Shown in pieces: positions 62,218 through 64,000 of a stretch of 64,000 bases of DNA. Both the position numbers and the translations under genes were made by a program. The stretch is from contig NC_077231.1 of the NCBI RefSeq assembly GCF_027887165.1, positions 327,247,360-327,311,359 of the forward strand, read 5' to 3'. The notes below the pieces were generated by a model that saw nothing but the letters and a program-made list of their open reading frames with translations, had not been told where the DNA came from and made no database searches. The DNA is from Monodelphis domestica (lineage: Eukaryota > Chordata > Mammalia > Didelphimorphia > Didelphidae). How positions within the stretch are numbered: the stretch's first letter is position 1; every line of letters starts with the position of its first letter.

Positions 62218-64000
62218 ATGCACACAGTCCTGGTAGTGACTCTGGCTTCCAGTGTCTGTTGCCCCGGCCCTTTCCCTGGCACAGGTCTGACCTTGCCATT
62301 GTCCTGCTTGCCTCTCCCATGTTCCGGCCTGCTGTTGCTACTCTTTGCCCCTTTTGCATGAAAGCCGGCTGCCTGATCTCACTCTATCCTGCAGGGCTGC
62401 TGGCCAGGCCTGCCCCCCGGACCATGTACTTGCTAGAATGGCCCCCCTCTCTGGGCCCTCACCCTGGCTCCCCTCCAGGAGAGTGAAGGCATGCTCATTC
62501 CCATTTTACAGGTGGGGAAGATGAGGCAAGGAAGCTGGCCCTATTGTTAAAGCTTAGACCCAAACCAAGCAGGCTCCCTCCCAGGCCAGTGTCCTTTCCA
62601 CTGCCCCCCCACCCCCACGTCATCGGTTTTAGCCCAGCAGCCCTCATGTTGCTCCTTGTTCACATCCGACCGTCCTGTGCCTCCTGGGGCTGCCTCTGCC
62701 TGTCACAGCCACCAGAGCTGGTCAGGGTGCTTCTGTGGACTCCACAGATGAGGGTGAACAGCAGCAGGGCCCAGCCAGGCCACCTTCCTGAGAAGCGGCC
62801 CGGGAGTCCCTGGGGAGCTGTGGAAGAGGCAGGAAGGAAGAGAGGATGTACAAGCCAAGCCAAGCCGAGCCTGCAAACCAAAGTAAAGGACCTGAGCTGT
62901 CAACCAAGGCGAAGATTCCAAACGGAGAGGCAGTTGGAGCTGGCCAGGGGAGAGGAACTGAGCTTTCTCCTCTGGGGTTCCTGACCAAGGGAACTAGACC
63001 TCTCCTCTGGGGTTCCTGACCAAGGGAGACTGGCTTTTCTGATCTAGGCAGAGAGAGACCTTTGGGGGACTTCTGGAGTTAAGCCGAGAAGAAATTAACT
63101 TTTGTTGGTGGCTCTGTGGAACTGGAAGAAGGAAGAAGATTTAACAATTGTCCTCCATTTGTATCACTGTCTGAGTCACAGCTGTGACAAGACTGCCATT
63201 TCTGAAACCCTCCTAATTCTCCCTGTAGACTAGGGACACCCCATCCCTCTCCTCAGTTCTCCATCCAGCTGTTCCCAACAAACCCCTTTACTTGAGAAAG
63301 GAAGACTGAAGATTTCTCTGCAATCTCACAGTCCCCTGAGTTACTTAGAAGGTGGCTGACTAAGACAGGGGAGAGGAAAGGGGGGCAGAAGGGAGTGGGG
63401 TGGGTGGAAACTGGGAGGTGAAGGGGGGAAGGGGAGGAAATATGTGGATCTATTGACCATAGTCACCAATAGGCAGCCCCAGAGTCACCCCTCTAGCACC
63501 CCTCTCTCTCTCATCTCTGAAGAAGCTCCTCTATCTGCACCATAACGAGGGACTCCCAGCTTCCCCCCAGCAGATCTCTAGTAAGCCAGTTCCCATTGAC
63601 CACAACCAGAAACAGAGCCCCCGATGACACTTTTATTACAATTGGCACCCCAAAGTCTGCCCAAGCCCCAAAATCCTGTGAAAGGCAGAGCAGAATAAGA
63701 AGGAAACAGTGTTCAGACAAGTTGTTTCTGCAGGGCTGGTCATGGCAGTGCCATGTGTTTCTGAGTCTACCACATATTGTTCGACAGAATTACCCGTATG
63801 GTAGTGGAGACTATTGATTATATGGGCAAGCTGACAAGGTTTGTTTGCAGTTGCTGTTCCAAACTGAACTGGTACTTGGGCAGGTCCTGGCACAAGTGTA
63901 CGTGATCTTTATGGCTGTCCTGCAGACTCCGACCCAACTGAAGAAGATGTTTAGATTTGTGGTTCCCCTTAAGGCAGAGAAGATTATGGCCATTGATACC
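62218..64000. other. Right-end sequence, unassigned
   Basis: Composition falls toward average after 62.9 kb. Several short minus-strand frames (63511-63720, 63636-63893, 63811-63993) overlap but show no domain I recognise. The block may be old mobile-element sequence. Confidence 0.4.
62966..63030. repeat. 35-bp direct repeat
   Basis: TCTCCTCTGGGGTTCCTGAC begins at 62966 and again at 63001, each followed by CAAGGGA. Confidence 0.92.

Noticed and set aside
60375-62486. A 703-codon plus-strand frame
   Set aside because: Mostly (TCTCTG)n repeat; flanking residues show no known family.
63511-63993. Overlapping minus-strand frames at the right end as a gene
   Set aside because: Short, in different frames, no recognisable domain; perhaps old repeat sequence, left unassigned.

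Overview
This is a marsupial nuclear genomic window. It carries two complete, conserved protein-coding genes in the same orientation, both on the minus strand: COL1A2 (type I collagen alpha-2 chain, coding span 55130 to 37769, 52 exons) and, downstream of it, CASD1 (Golgi sialate 9-O-acetyltransferase, coding span 25990 to 3296, 18 exons). From memory, COL1A2-CASD1 in this order and orientation matches human 7q21.3. The next gene expected past the left edge is SGCE; I see no trace of it here. Marsupial origin is read from tRNA-derived CORE-SINEs of the Mar1 and MON1 types and from a marsupial-style L1 fragment. I cannot name the species.

Layout: 1-1617, fragment of a retrovirus-like LTR element. 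1618-3149, intergenic. 3150-25990, CASD1; intron 12 holds an AT-rich unassigned block, and introns 3 and 12 and intron 1 hold LTR copies. 25640-26420, CASD1 CpG-island promoter with NRF-1-type sites. 26.4-37.0 kb, intergenic, with an L1 3' fragment, SINEs and two tetranucleotide arrays. 37.0-55.3 kb, COL1A2 with a recognisable promoter, a 5' stem-loop around the start codon, and a 3' UTR with conserved polyadenylation and miRNA-type sites. 55.5-64.0 kb, upstream sequence dominated by two large GAGACA/TCTCTG arrays in opposite orientations.

Two traits stand out. First, base composition is extremely GC-rich in introns, third codon positions and even SINE copies, with local AT islands (CASD1 exons 2, 3 and 11; COL1A2 exons 5, 6 and 24-26). 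Genes are compact and introns are full of G/C-rich minisatellites. This looks like long-term GC-biased gene conversion in a high-recombination region. Second, about 12% of the window (about 7.7 kb) is long polypurine/polypyrimidine arrays.

All 18 CASD1 exons join in frame with GT-AG introns, giving 789 codons with the Ser94, Asp267, His270 triad in place. All 52 COL1A2 exons can be placed and would give 1365 residues, except that exon 13 carries one extra base (46 nt instead of 45). This is either an assembly error or a real frameshift and is the most important item to check. I found no new defence, mobile or biosynthetic system. The interesting biology is in genome composition, repeat architecture and RNA structure of the collagen leader.
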